A stretch of DNA of 43,846 bases from an uncultured Schlesneria sp. (GTDB lineage: Bacteria; Planctomycetota; Planctomycetia; Planctomycetales; Planctomycetaceae). Position numbers and translations under genes: made by a program. Location of the stretch: contig CAIQIR010000138.1 of the NCBI GenBank assembly GCA_903871875.1, forward strand, positions 1 to 43,846, read 5' to 3'. Position 1 is the first letter of the stretch, and each line of letters opens with the position of its first letter. A model generated the notes under the pieces. The model searched no databases. It had not been told where the DNA came from and was given only the letters and a program-made list of their open reading frames with translations. Shown in pieces: positions 1 to 9,600 of the stretch.

Positions 1-77
1 CCACCGACCACCAAAAGATTCTGCTTGAAAAACTGAAGCTCCGACTACCCTCAAAAATAATCCAGAGGAAAATGTAG
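1..77 (+). CDS. Possible C-terminal end of a protein truncated by the window start
   Basis: One frame, read from base 3, stays open into the window start and ends at a TAG at 75-77. It encodes 24 residues of a basic, Leu/Lys-rich tail (DHQKILLEKLKLRLPSK in the middle). The tail looks like natural protein rather than a shadow frame, because heptad-like leucines alternate with charged residues. The family cannot be named from so little. A transposase or other DNA-binding protein tail is possible but only a guess. The next gene downstream runs in the same direction but starts 94 bp later behind an AT-rich gap. Confidence 0.3.
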   Translation, partial: TDHQKILLEKLKLRLPSKIIQRKM

Positions 78-170
78 TGAGAAAAATGGCACTAATTTTC
101 AGAATGCCATGATGTTTTTCAATCCAACTGCGGAAGTCGGGTTAGCCAATGGCAGGAAGAACTGCGCTGC

Positions 171-1850
171 GTGAATGGATTCCAGCCCGTCGTTATCGGG
201 GGACACAGTGTGATGGTGGATGCCACATCGTTAGAGGAAACTTCGCTCAATGACACTATTGGAATCGTTACGATCCATGACGGCCCATCGTTGCGAGCGG
301 GCGAACTGATCGCGCCTCCCGTGGGAACATCGGCCCCGATCGTAAACTCCACCAATCTGGCTGCGCAGCCACCAAGCGCAAAGCTCGATCACAACAATTT
401 CCAAGATCCTGAGGTGTTTCTGGCTGCAGGAGGGCGGCGTGGGCGACAGTGCCAAGCCCTGACCGACGGAACCTATTTCATCAATCGCTGGTTTGCGACG
501 GTCGAAACGATCCCTAAGACCGTTGTACCGATTGGGCACGTCGGTGTCGTCGTCAGCTATTACGGGACCACAGGAAGGGATCTTTCGGGTGACGCGTTCC
601 GTCACGGTGAACAGGTCGCCGAAGGGGAACGAGGTGTCTGGGAACGTCCGCTGGGACCTGGCAAATATGCCTTCAACACCTATGCCGGCAATATCGTCCT
701 GGTTCCAACCACGAACTTCGTACTGCACTGGATCACAGGTCGAACCGAGACACACCATTATGACGAGAATCTTCGCAGCATCGACCTGGTGACACGCGAT
801 GCGTACGAACCCAGCTTGCCGCTATCGGTCGTTGTTCACATTGACTACCAGCGAGCTCCCAGCGTGATCCAGCGGTTTGGCGATGTGAAAAAACTGATCA
901 CACAGACACTCGATCCGTTGTTGTCCGCGTACTTTCGCGATATTGCCCATCGCAAAACAATGTTGGAATTGCTGCATGACAGAGACCAGATCCAGCGCGA
1001 AGCGCAAGCCGAACTGCGCCGACGTTTCCATGAGTTCGATATCGAATGCGTCGATGTCTTGATCGGCAAGCCGGACACAGCGGAAGCCGACGGCAAAATC
1101 GAAGCCTTACTGGAACAACTACGTTTGAGACAGCTCTCCATCGAACAACTCGAAACATACGAGCGACAACGAGAAGCCAACGACAAACTGCGAACACTCA
1201 ACGAAGCGAAAGCACAAGCGGAAATGCAAACGTCGATGACGAATGCCCGCCTGCAGGTTCAAATCGCCGAGAGCAAGGGTGACGCGGAAATCGCATTAGC
1301 GAAACGACAGAACGATCGCACAATCATGCAAGCACAGACCGACCTCAGCAACACGCGACTGAAAGTCCAAATGGCGGAATGTGAAGGGGATGCCGAAGTG
1401 GCGCGCGCCCGACGCCACGCAGATCAGATCGGCCTGTTGGCCGAAGCCGAAAGCCGCCGCAGCCGACTGGCTGGTCGCGGAGAAGCCCAGCGAATCCTGC
1501 AAGAGGGGTTGGCCGAAGCCTCGGTATTGCAACGAAAAATCTCGTCCTATGGAGATCCCAAACTATTTGCCTTGGCATTTGCCGCACGCGAACTCGCTCA
1601 TGCGACACAGCCACTCGTTCCAGAACGCCTATTTATGACAAACGGAGAATCGTCCGAAAACGGACCTGTCGGCCAGGGGATTTTGGGCACGCTACTGAAC
1701 TTGCTGGTTGCAGATCGAGCCGGATTCTCACCCACAGGTGCAGACGACTCAGCGGAATTTCGGGAGCTCGCAGAGCAAATGACGCGAGACAGTTTTAACG
1801 CACTGCGCGAAACAGAAAGCGAGGTCATTGCTCCGGCGAATGCGACATGA
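171..1850 (+). CDS. SPFH/band 7 (flotillin-like) protein with a repeated coiled coil
   Basis: This 559-residue protein has an SPFH (band 7) domain at about residues 110-300. It opens near IPKTVVPIGHVGVVVSYYG and is followed by a long Ala/Glu/Arg/Gln-rich coiled coil at about 300-450. SPFH proteins scaffold membrane microdomains and often oligomerise through such coils. No hydrophobic N-terminal anchor is visible, so it is probably soluble or peripheral. The coil holds an internal duplication with a 36-residue period: NARLQVQIAESKGDAEIA (358-375) and NTRLKVQMAECEGDAEVA (394-411). The start is a GTG preceded by AGGAAG about 10 bases upstream; an ATG at 213 is the alternative. The gene is convergent with rpsD and shares a terminator with it. 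An NfeD-type protease, the usual genomic partner of SPFH proteins, lies 2.3 kb away but is not adjacent. The family call is firm; the specific role is unknown. Confidence 0.85.
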   Translation: MNGFQPVVIGGHSVMVDATSLEETSLNDTIGIVTIHDGPSLRAGELIAPPVGTSAPIVNSTNLAAQPPSAKLDHNNFQDPEVFLAAGGRRGRQCQALTDGTYFINRWFATVETIPKTVVPIGHVGVVVSYYGTTGRDLSGDAFRHGEQVAEGERGVWERPLGPGKYAFNTYAGNIVLVPTTNFVLHWITGRTETHHYDENLRSIDLVTRDAYEPSLPLSVVVHIDYQRAPSVIQRFGDVKKLITQTLDPLLSAYFRDIAHRKTMLELLHDRDQIQREAQAELRRRFHEFDIECVDVLIGKPDTAEADGKIEALLEQLRLRQLSIEQLETYERQREANDKLRTLNEAKAQAEMQTSMTNARLQVQIAESKGDAEIALAKRQNDRTIMQAQTDLSNTRLKVQMAECEGDAEVARARRHADQIGLLAEAESRRSRLAGRGEAQRILQEGLAEASVLQRKISSYGDPKLFALAFAARELAHATQPLVPERLFMTNGESSENGPVGQGILGTLLNLLVADRAGFSPTGADDSAEFRELAEQMTRDSFNALRETESEVIAPANAT

Positions 1851-1919
1851 CATCAAAAAAGTGGGCGACGAACCGCCAGAACGTCACGACCAGGAAAGCG
1901 CACTCTGGTGGACAACAAA

Positions 1920-1954
1920 AAAACGGTGCCCTCAACTCGTGAAGGCACCGTTTT
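1920..1954. terminator. Bidirectional intrinsic terminator between the SPFH gene and rpsD
   Basis: A perfect 11-bp stem is formed by AAAACGGTGCC (1920-1930) and GGCACCGTTTT (1944-1954) around a 13-base loop. Read on the minus strand, the stem is followed by a run of seven T then GTTGTCC, a classical tail for rpsD. Read on the plus strand it is followed by TTTTCGTATTT, which would end the SPFH transcript. The position between two convergent stops fits a shared terminator. Confidence 0.88.
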
Positions 1955-1978
1955 CGTATTTCTGTATCGAGTCCGAAA

Positions 1979-2590
1979 TCAGCGAGACATGAACGCAATC
2001 ACGCGACCAATCTCGATCGGCGGCACCGTCGCATCACGAGGAGTTGGCAAAGCCTGAACTCGTGCTTCGAGATCCTTCGAATCAAACGATACCCAGTCAA
2101 TCGATTGTCGCGACGAGCTGTCAACGATTTCTCGATACAACTTCTTGACGTTGGGGCGGTTACGCAGAGTGATCACGTCGCCAGGGCCCACAAAAATCGA
2201 AGGCTTGTCCACGGTCTTGCCATTCAATTGGAAATGGCGATGAACGATCCCCTGACGAGCTTGCAAGCGGGTCACGGTGAATCCAGCGCGACGAACAACG
2301 TTGTCCAATCGGCGTTCACACATCACCAGCAGGATGTCGCCCGTATTGCCCTTTTGAGCACGAGCCTTCGCAAAGTATCGGCGGAGCTGCGCTTCACGCA
2401 TTCCATAATGATATTTAATCTTCTGTTTGTCGGCCAAAGCCATACCATAGGTCGACAATTTCCGACGACGCTCCGCCATGCCAGGAGGACTAGGTCGCTT
2501 CTCCAATGCCCTCGCCGCACCGGCGTTTTCAAACACCATCGCACCCAACCGGCGATTAACACGTCCCTTTGGACCCGTATACCGACCCAT
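1979..2590 (-). CDS. rpsD: 30S ribosomal protein S4 (uS4)
   Basis: S4 is a primary 16S rRNA-binding protein that nucleates assembly of the 30S body, and in several bacteria it regulates its own synthesis. The 203-residue product begins MGRYTGPKGRVNRR, the standard S4 opening. It has the S4 RNA-binding fold at about residues 91-155 (ERRLDNVVRRAGF through GDVITLRNR). The N-terminus lacks the four-Cys zinc motif, so this is the zinc-free form. The frame could be extended to a GTG at 2597-2599, but GGGAG eight bases before the ATG at 2590 fixes the start. The gene stands alone rather than in an rpsM-rpsK-rpoA cluster and ends at the terminator at 1920-1954. Identification is near certain. Confidence 0.97.
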   Translation of the reverse strand: MGRYTGPKGRVNRRLGAMVFENAGAARALEKRPSPPGMAERRRKLSTYGMALADKQKIKYHYGMREAQLRRYFAKARAQKGNTGDILLVMCERRLDNVVRRAGFTVTRLQARQGIVHRHFQLNGKTVDKPSIFVGPGDVITLRNRPNVKKLYREIVDSSSRQSIDWVSFDSKDLEARVQALPTPRDATVPPIEIGRVIAFMSR

Positions 2591-2748
2591 GCAAATCACT
2601 CCCGTGCAGTCAACCTGCGCCTGACCTTATAAATCCATAGTCGCAAACGAAGAGGGGAATGATGGCATGTTGCCAGCCGTCCGTCAACAGACAGGCCCCG
2701 TTCTGCGAGGCAAATGCCGTTTTCCCCGTGTCGAAAATGCATAATCGT

Positions 2749-3417
2749 TCAACGAGCCGGCGAGATGTTGGCCGGTTTCACTGGCGATTCGCCCGGAGGT
2801 GCCCAAAGCGATTGCAACACCAACATAATTGCTCCCGCCACAAGAAAGGTGTCCGCAAAGTTGAACGTGGCCCAGTGAAAAGCCCCCTCGTTGAACACGA
2901 AATCCAGAAAATCCCTGACCGCGTAAACGGGACCATCCGCGGCCTTCCATCCATGCAAACCAAGGCGGTCGTATAGATTTCCCAAGGTCCCCGCCAGCAA
3001 CAATCCGGTCGCGAACGTCAACCACCAAGAAGCGACAGCTTGCCCGGTCCAAACGAAGTAGCCAATGACGCCAATCGCAAAAAAGCTCAGACTGGCAAAC
3101 AGCCAAGTTTGATTCTGGCCAATTCCCCACAAAGCCCCGTGATTAAACGTGGTGGCGAGATCGAACTGGATGGCGATCCCCAACAGCGACCCCTTCCAGA
3201 CTGGACGAAAACCTGGGCAGCCTAAAAGATCAAAGACAGACCATTTTGACCAGAGATCCCAGAATAACCCACCGCCAGCCAGACTGAAAAAAACCGCGTA
3301 CCGAGTCAACGGTCGCGGAACAGTCGCGGAAATCCCACGTTCAGGATTGTTCGTCGCGTTCAATGGGACTGAGAAAGAATCCAAACCTACCGATATTCCT
3401 CGCGCTTCCGTTCGCAT
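2749..3417 (-). CDS. lspA: Lipoprotein signal peptidase (signal peptidase II)
   Basis: LspA is the inner-membrane aspartyl protease that removes the signal peptide from diacylglyceryl-modified prolipoproteins. The 222-residue protein has four hydrophobic segments and both catalytic aspartates in their family motifs: D150 in NLYDR and D189 in FNFAD. The early DxxxK motif is also present (D54, K58). The first 35 or so residues form a non-hydrophobic extension compared with the usual 160-residue enzyme. The ATG at 3417 has AAGGAA about 12 bases upstream and overlaps the end of the dksA-like gene by 31 bp, so translational coupling is likely. Lipoproteins such as the DUF1080 product in this window would be substrates. 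The call is confident despite the long N-terminus. Confidence 0.93.
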   Translation of the reverse strand: MRTEARGISVGLDSFSVPLNATNNPERGISATVPRPLTRYAVFFSLAGGGLFWDLWSKWSVFDLLGCPGFRPVWKGSLLGIAIQFDLATTFNHGALWGIGQNQTWLFASLSFFAIGVIGYFVWTGQAVASWWLTFATGLLLAGTLGNLYDRLGLHGWKAADGPVYAVRDFLDFVFNEGAFHWATFNFADTFLVAGAIMLVLQSLWAPPGESPVKPANISPAR

Positions 3418-3779
3418 TCGACGCAGTTCCTTGCGTAAGGGATTTCACGCAATCGAGACTTCGGAATCATCGATTTCGTAGGAGCGCGTCCCGCTGCTGT
3501 GCATCCCGCACAGACACCGAATGACTCGTCCTTGATTCGTTCAAACGCTTCTTCGATTTCTTCGAGCACTTCCTGCTCATTTTCCACACGTCGAAGCGTA
3601 AATTCTTGTTCGTAAGTCTCCGTGCCCAATTCCGCCAAGTGCGTGGGTGACTTCGATTCGGAACCATTTTCGTTTCGATCTAATGCGTCCGCCGTCAAAT
3701 GCTGGACGTCGCCGCGAAGGCGAGCACGAAGAGTTTGCAGAAGAACCCGGAACTCATCAAGCTCAGCTTTTTTTAGCAT
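3387..3779 (-). CDS. TraR/DksA-family zinc-finger protein
   Basis: The 130-residue protein has a helical N-terminal region, a Glu-rich coil at about 60-85 and a C-terminal C4 zinc finger (C90, C93, C119, C122). DksA/TraR proteins bind RNA polymerase through its secondary channel and modulate initiation, often with ppGpp. The finger is unusual: 25 residues separate the two Cys pairs where the family typically has about 17, because TAAGRAPT is inserted before the conserved KSRLREIPYARNC stretch. AAGGTGG seven bases upstream supports the ATG at 3779. It overlaps lspA by 31 bp; from memory the same dksA-lspA order occurs in chlamydiae. A canonical DksA coiled-coil tip (Asp-x-x-Asp-Ala) is not obvious, so ppGpp synergy cannot be assumed. 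Confidence 0.85.
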   Translation of the reverse strand: MLKKAELDEFRVLLQTLRARLRGDVQHLTADALDRNENGSESKSPTHLAELGTETYEQEFTLRRVENEQEVLEEIEEAFERIKDESFGVCAGCTAAGRAPTKSMIPKSRLREIPYARNCVECERKREEYR

Positions 3780-4180
3780 GAACAGCCACCTTAGGGAAGG
3801 ATCATCATGGCGGGTTATATCGAGCAGGCGACTTGGAATTATATGTCTCGGTCCTCACAAATATCAAGCAGCGATGGCGGAGCTCGATCTAACTGATGGA
3901 GATGATGGCAGTTGGCAAACTTGAAGGAGTTTTTCCGATAAACCGGAAAGCAACGGATGTTTTCGTAAGCCATTCATAATTAATAGCTTACGGTACATCG
4001 AGCCGCCGTACTTAAATTCATGGGGCATGCAGTCGATCAACCTCCGGCAGGTGGCAACCGGACCATCAGCCATGTAGTTACAAACAGGGTCAGACATTGA
4101 GGCTGATTTTCCACGCTAACCAGGTCGCAAAATGCGAGTCGCCTTGGAAGATCCATCGCCAGTAATAGATGTCAACAAGA
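3780..4180. other. AT-richer intergenic stretch, no convincing gene
   Basis: The 401 bp between the dksA-like gene and the NfeD gene are visibly richer in A and T than the flanking genes, especially at 3930-4020. The only open frame of note is 77 codons on the minus strand (3864-4097). Its product matches no family I recognise, is Ser/Leu-rich at the end and has no good ribosome binding site. The first 100 bp should hold the promoter of the dksA-lspA pair. The remainder may be gene remains. Confidence 0.5.
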
Positions 4181-6412
4181 TCAGGCTTGGCGAACAACGA
4201 TTCGATTACCTGTCACAGCGACGACTTCCAACTCGGCGTCGGCGGCAATAAAAGGCCCCTCGCTGATCACGTCGATGACCCGGTTCTCGAAGCGGGCTTT
4301 TCCCGCAGGGCGGAGCATCGTCAGGGCAATTCCTTTTTCCCCGAGTCCAATTTCCCCCGTCGACCCGGCATTGGAGGGTGACGTTTCCAGACGCAACCGG
4401 GGTTCATCGGCTCCAGAACCAGGTGGTCCGAGTACCATCGAATCGAAGCCGGGCAATGAAGGAAGATATCGGGCCGCGACAACCCCGAACGCAACGACGA
4501 TTCCCAGCGCCATCAGGACCTGTCCGGTTTGCCAAGTCAGCTCTTCGACATTCGTGGCGAGATCGAACGACCACGAATGACCCGCCATCACCAAAGACGC
4601 CAGTACCAGCAGAATTCCAGACACTCCGAACACGCCAAATCCAGGCACCACAAAGATTTCCAAAGCCAGGCACCCAATTCCCAGGACAAAAAGAACGACT
4701 TCCAGCCAGCCGGCCGTTCCTCCCATAAAGTTACTCCAGAAAAACAGTGAAAAGCACAAGACGGACAAAATCCCCAGGATGCCGGTCATGAAGTGCAATT
4801 CAACATAAATCAGCGCGATTCCCAGTACGATTAGTAGCAAAACGACAGCCGGATGATTCAAGGTGAAAACGAGGCCATCCACCCAGGTTTTTTCCACTGG
4901 CGCCAATTTCATCCCCGGTGGAACTCCAATGCGATTTTTCAGGTCTTCGATATCGCTCACAGGTGCTTCCGCAATCTTCAGCTCGTGCGCTCGCGTTCCG
5001 TTGGCGGTGAACAACAACTCGCCATTAGTCTCCCGAAGTTGGACGCCCTGAATCCATTCGCCATTCGAGGCATGGATTTCCGGTTCACTCATGAACCAGA
5101 CTCGCCCGTTGTCACGATGGGTCACCTGAAAGACCTTCATCAATCGATCGGCCATCGCTTCGCAGATGGCGATGGGACGGTGCTTTTTCTCGGCGAGATC
5201 ACGAAGGGCGACTTTCAGTGGACTGAGGATTTTCTCTGGAGCCCGTTCGAATGCCTGACCCGGCCGTATCTGAATCGGGCCAGCATCACCAATTTTGGCA
5301 TCGGGATACAAATAGATCTCATCGCAGCCCAAAGCAATGATCGCCGCTCCACTGATTGCTTCTCGCTCCACATAAGCGATCGTCCGGATCTTCTTCGCCT
5401 CCAACGCGGCAATTGCATTCGCCAGAGTGATACTTTCGACGAGCAGGCCACCCGGCGAATCAATTTGAAACACGATTGATTGAGATTCTTCGGCAACGGC
5501 GCGGTCGATTTGCCGGAGCAAGAAGCTCTCTTGCAATCGATCGATGACACCATCGATCTTGATCAAACGCACTTTGCGATTCTCTTTTTCGGGCAGCGGT
5601 TCTCGCAAAGCTTCACGAGGCAATCCATATTGCCCAGCAACTGCGACTCGATTTTCCGCCGTTTGAGCGACGAGAATATCAAGTGACCGGGCGGCACTGC
5701 CTTTGAACGTTCCGATTGTCCCCGCGTCCTTCACAATTTCTGCATTTTCGATGTTCACATTTGTTCCGCGCAGCGTTTCTAACTCGTCCTTCGTAACAAC
5801 GCGCGATTCGAGTTCATCTTTTCCGCCGTCCTGGGTTCGCAAACGAACACGCCATAATTGCTCTTGTTGTTCCATCATCCCGCGAACAATCGCCGCGTTC
5901 ACCTTGATGTTGTGCCGCTTTTGAGCCAATGCGAGCACCTGTTGCTGATCTTGCTGCTCAAGCGGTTTGCCACGGCCAATGTCGCCGAGTTCAGCGTCAG
6001 GATGCATGACGATTTGCTTACAGGCGAGTGCCACCAGCACATTCGGCCCGGTCACTGTGGCGGGAATCCAAGCCACTGTCGTGATGTTGGAGACGTTTTC
6101 AGAAGTCAGAAATTTGGCCAACCCCTGCACCTGATGAAATTGACTGGTCCCCGGTTCGATTTGAAGGACCAGAATTGCGGGACGGTCTTCTTGCCCCGCC
6201 TGTCGCTGCAGCTTAAGGGCCGCAGTCGAAATGCGGTTGAAAACGGCATCATCCACCGGACTGGTCACCGTCACAAATTGTCCGAGCGGAAGTTTTTTTG
6301 GCGGGGCTTCGTCGATCGCGGAAACGAATCGCGTCGCAAAGAGCAGCGGCACAAAGACCAGCCCAATTCGCACGGCATATCGTCGCAAGCCAGATTGAGC
6401 GAAGCTATTCAT
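4181..6412 (-). CDS. NfeD-type membrane-bound serine protease (long form)
   Basis: The 743-residue protein has a signal peptide or anchor (about 12-32), two ClpP-like domains in tandem, four or five membrane segments (about 525-660) and a C-terminal NfeD OB-fold domain (about 685-743). The second protease domain (about 280-480) keeps SPGG (319-322), the nucleophile S354 in AISGAAIIALGCDEI, and the general-base K394 in APEKI. These match the Ser/Lys dyad known from the archaeal homologue PH1510. The first domain (about 45-170) has the same fold signature (LACKQIVMHPDAELGDIG), but T121-G-P-N replaces the Ser motif, so it is probably inactive. NfeD proteins cleave hydrophobic membrane-associated peptides, usually alongside SPFH partners. 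The gene seems to be a single transcription unit. Family is certain; substrate is unknown. Confidence 0.9.
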   Translation of the reverse strand: MNSFAQSGLRRYAVRIGLVFVPLLFATRFVSAIDEAPPKKLPLGQFVTVTSPVDDAVFNRISTAALKLQRQAGQEDRPAILVLQIEPGTSQFHQVQGLAKFLTSENVSNITTVAWIPATVTGPNVLVALACKQIVMHPDAELGDIGRGKPLEQQDQQQVLALAQKRHNIKVNAAIVRGMMEQQEQLWRVRLRTQDGGKDELESRVVTKDELETLRGTNVNIENAEIVKDAGTIGTFKGSAARSLDILVAQTAENRVAVAGQYGLPREALREPLPEKENRKVRLIKIDGVIDRLQESFLLRQIDRAVAEESQSIVFQIDSPGGLLVESITLANAIAALEAKKIRTIAYVEREAISGAAIIALGCDEIYLYPDAKIGDAGPIQIRPGQAFERAPEKILSPLKVALRDLAEKKHRPIAICEAMADRLMKVFQVTHRDNGRVWFMSEPEIHASNGEWIQGVQLRETNGELLFTANGTRAHELKIAEAPVSDIEDLKNRIGVPPGMKLAPVEKTWVDGLVFTLNHPAVVLLLIVLGIALIYVELHFMTGILGILSVLCFSLFFWSNFMGGTAGWLEVVLFVLGIGCLALEIFVVPGFGVFGVSGILLVLASLVMAGHSWSFDLATNVEELTWQTGQVLMALGIVVAFGVVAARYLPSLPGFDSMVLGPPGSGADEPRLRLETSPSNAGSTGEIGLGEKGIALTMLRPAGKARFENRVIDVISEGPFIAADAELEVVAVTGNRIVVRQA

Positions 6413-6668
6413 TCTTGAGATTCCTCGTCGCAGATCGCGCGGACCAATGATTCGCGTCGAATATCAACGCGACGAATTATACCCAGCTCGGACACTGCGG
6501 GGGAGGAAATCGAACGGTATTCGATAACGACGATGACAGATTCGCATTCCAACGGAGAAAATGGCGTTCTGATCTGTGCTGGTGGCAAGAACAAGAAGGA
6601 TTTCTGGCTCTTTCACGACATCTGGTTGAAACAGGTTGAATCACCGCTCGTGGATGGGTTCATTCTCG

Positions 6669-9600
6669 TCAGCGAAAATCTCGTGATGAGTTTCTGTATT
6701 GCCTCATGAGGGCCGTCAGATCCTCCATTCGATCGACGACTAGATGAACGATTTCATTTTGACGCTGCAGAATCCCGTGAGCAATCAACGCCGTGGCCCG
6801 TCGCGCGATCGGTCGAAAACGCGCCCAAACGTTCACATGGATCACCAGATTCGTAATTCCCGTTTCATCCTCCAAAGTCATAAACGTGATTCCTTTCGCG
6901 GTTCCTGGCCGTTGCCGCAACAGCACCAGTCCCGCGACACGATAACGGCGATCAGACTCCAATAGCGTCAAGTCCGCTGCACGAACAATTCGCCGCCGAT
7001 TTAACTCCTCGCGAAGAAAACTCACCGGATGAGCGCGGAGCGACAGACCTGCCATTTGGTAATCCGCCACGACTTCTTGCATCGGAGTCATGACGGGAAG
7101 TTGTGGCTGCGGTTCAGTGTTTTCAACGGAGTTGAACAGAGGGGATTCTTCCCGAACGGGCAATGCCTGCCACAACGCAACGCGACGCTTTGATTGCAGC
7201 GAGCAGAAAGCGTCCGCTTGAGCCAGCAGCGAGAGTTCATGAGGGCCAATGTCTATTCGCCGTGTGAAATCGTCTTGTGAAACGAATGCCCCGACTTGTC
7301 GCTCATGCACGATTCTTTCAGCGAAATCCTCCCGAAATCCCCGAATCATTCGCAGTCCTAACCGCAGGGCTAATGGGGGGGGCGTTTGACCACTCGATTT
7401 CGCACAAGAATCCATCTTCTCCAGCGTGCAATCCCAGTCACTTGTGTTCACATCGACGGGACGAATTTCGACCCCCTGTCGTCGCGCTTCGCCAACCAAC
7501 TGGGCGGGAGCATAAAACCCCAACGGCTGACTATTCAGTAACGCGGCGGTGAATGCCGCCGGCTGATGGTGCTTAAGCCATGCCGAAACATAGACTAGCA
7601 AGGCAAAACTGGCGGCGTGCGATTCGGGAAATCCATATTCGCCAAACCCTTGAATCTGTTCATAAACTCGCGAGGCAAAATCTTCGTCGTACCCTTTTGA
7701 GAGCATTCCATTGATCAGTTTTTGACGAAATGGCTCCATCCCCCCTCGCCGTCGCCAGGCCCCCATCGCCCGGCGTAATCGGTCCGCCTCACCAGGCGTA
7801 AAACCTCCTGCGACAACCACCAGCTTCATGGCTTGTTCCTGAAAGAGGGGTACACCTAGGGTCTTCTCCAAGACGCTACGGACCTCTTCGCTGGGATATG
7901 TCGGTTTTTCCTCGCGATTACGGCGACGCAAATAGGGGTGGACCATCTTCCCTTGAATAGGCCCTGGCCTCACGATGGCAACTTCGATGACAAGATCATA
8001 GAAACAGCGAGGGCAAAGCCGTGGCAACATCGACATCTGCGCTCGCGATTCCACCTGAAACACACCAATCGATTCGGCTCGGCAAAGCATGTCATAGACA
8101 GACGAATCTTTGGAAGGGATCGTTGCCAACGTCCACGCTTGCTCCCGATGCAGTCGGATCAGATCAAACGACTTCTGGATGGCGGTGAGCATCCCCAAGG
8201 CCAGACAATCGACTTTGAGTATCCCGAGCACATCAAGATCGTCCTTGTCCCATTCGATCACCGTCCGATCAGGCATCGCCGCATTCTCGATGGGCACCAG
8301 TTCACACAGTGGACCATTGGTCATCACCATGCCACCGACATGTTGACCAAGATGGCGCGGGAACCCCCGCAGTTCTTTCACGAAATGAATCATCTGCCTG
8401 CCTAGCCGTGAACTCGGATCGAAACCCGTCTCACGAAGTCGATCAACGAACCCCTCGTCCTCCTGATGCGAATGCTCAACCGCCTTGGCAAGCGTATCCA
8501 CTCGATCGATCGATAATCCGAGAGCCTTACCGATATCGCGCACTGCCGATTTGGTGCGATAAGTAATGACTTCGGCGGTCATCGCCGCGCGATCACGACC
8601 ATATTTCTGATAGAGATACTGAAGCACCTCCTCACGCCGCTCATGTTCGAAATCCACATCAATATCGGGAGCCTCTCCGCGTTCTTTCGAAATAAATCGC
8701 TCGAATAACAAGTCGATTTCGTCAGGATCAATCGAGGTGATCTTGAGACAAAAACAAACGGCCGAGTTCGCCGCCGAACCACGTCCCTGGCAGAGAATCC
8801 CCCGACTTCGGGCAAATCGCACCAGATCCCAAACGGTCAGGAAATAGGCTTCGTAACGTAGCTCTTTAATCAAAGCTAACTCATGTTCGATGATGTCTCG
8901 GACTTTGGGGGGGACCCCGTGGGGATAACGATCCCGGGCCCCCTCCCAGGTCAACTGAATCAACCAGGCGAGCGGCGTTTCACCAGAAGGACAAAGCTCT
9001 TCAGGATATTCATATTTCAGTTCGTCGAGTGAAAATTGACAGCGATCGGCCACTTCCTTTGTTCTTTCCCAAGCGGCGGAACAAGCCGCAAAAAGCGATC
9101 GCATTTCGCCCGTCGATTTGAGATGTCGTTCTCCATTGGCCAGGCGATGCTCACCCAGTTCCGCAACAGTGACGCCGAATCGCGTGGCGCTCAGAACATC
9201 GTGAAGATAACGTCGCTCAGGAGTGTGATAGAGAACGCCGTTGCTGGCAACGAGCAGAACATCAGCTTGCCGTGAGACCTCTTGAAAACGCTGCAACAGC
9301 CAGCCGTCATGGGGACCGCGATGAAGTTGAGCCAACGCATAGCAACGATCGCCAAAAGTGTCACGCCAATGAGAAAGTTTCTCGACCTGTTGCTCAAGTT
9401 CGTGACCATCGAGTAACACGCCGGCCAAAAGATTCTCAGAGTGATGAGCCACATCGGCCAGCGTCAGATGGCACTCACCTTTGGGAGCACGGCGCTTGCC
9501 GATCGTCAGCAATCGAGCCAGATGTCCATAACCATTCCGATTCATGGCCAACAGTACCGCCCGCGACCCCTCTCGTAACGTGATTTCCGCTCCGATCAGC

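Noticed and set aside
3864-4097. Possible 77-residue minus-strand protein in the dksA-NfeD gap
   Set aside because: No ribosome binding site, no recognised family, odd Ser-rich end; listed only as part of the intergenic stretch.
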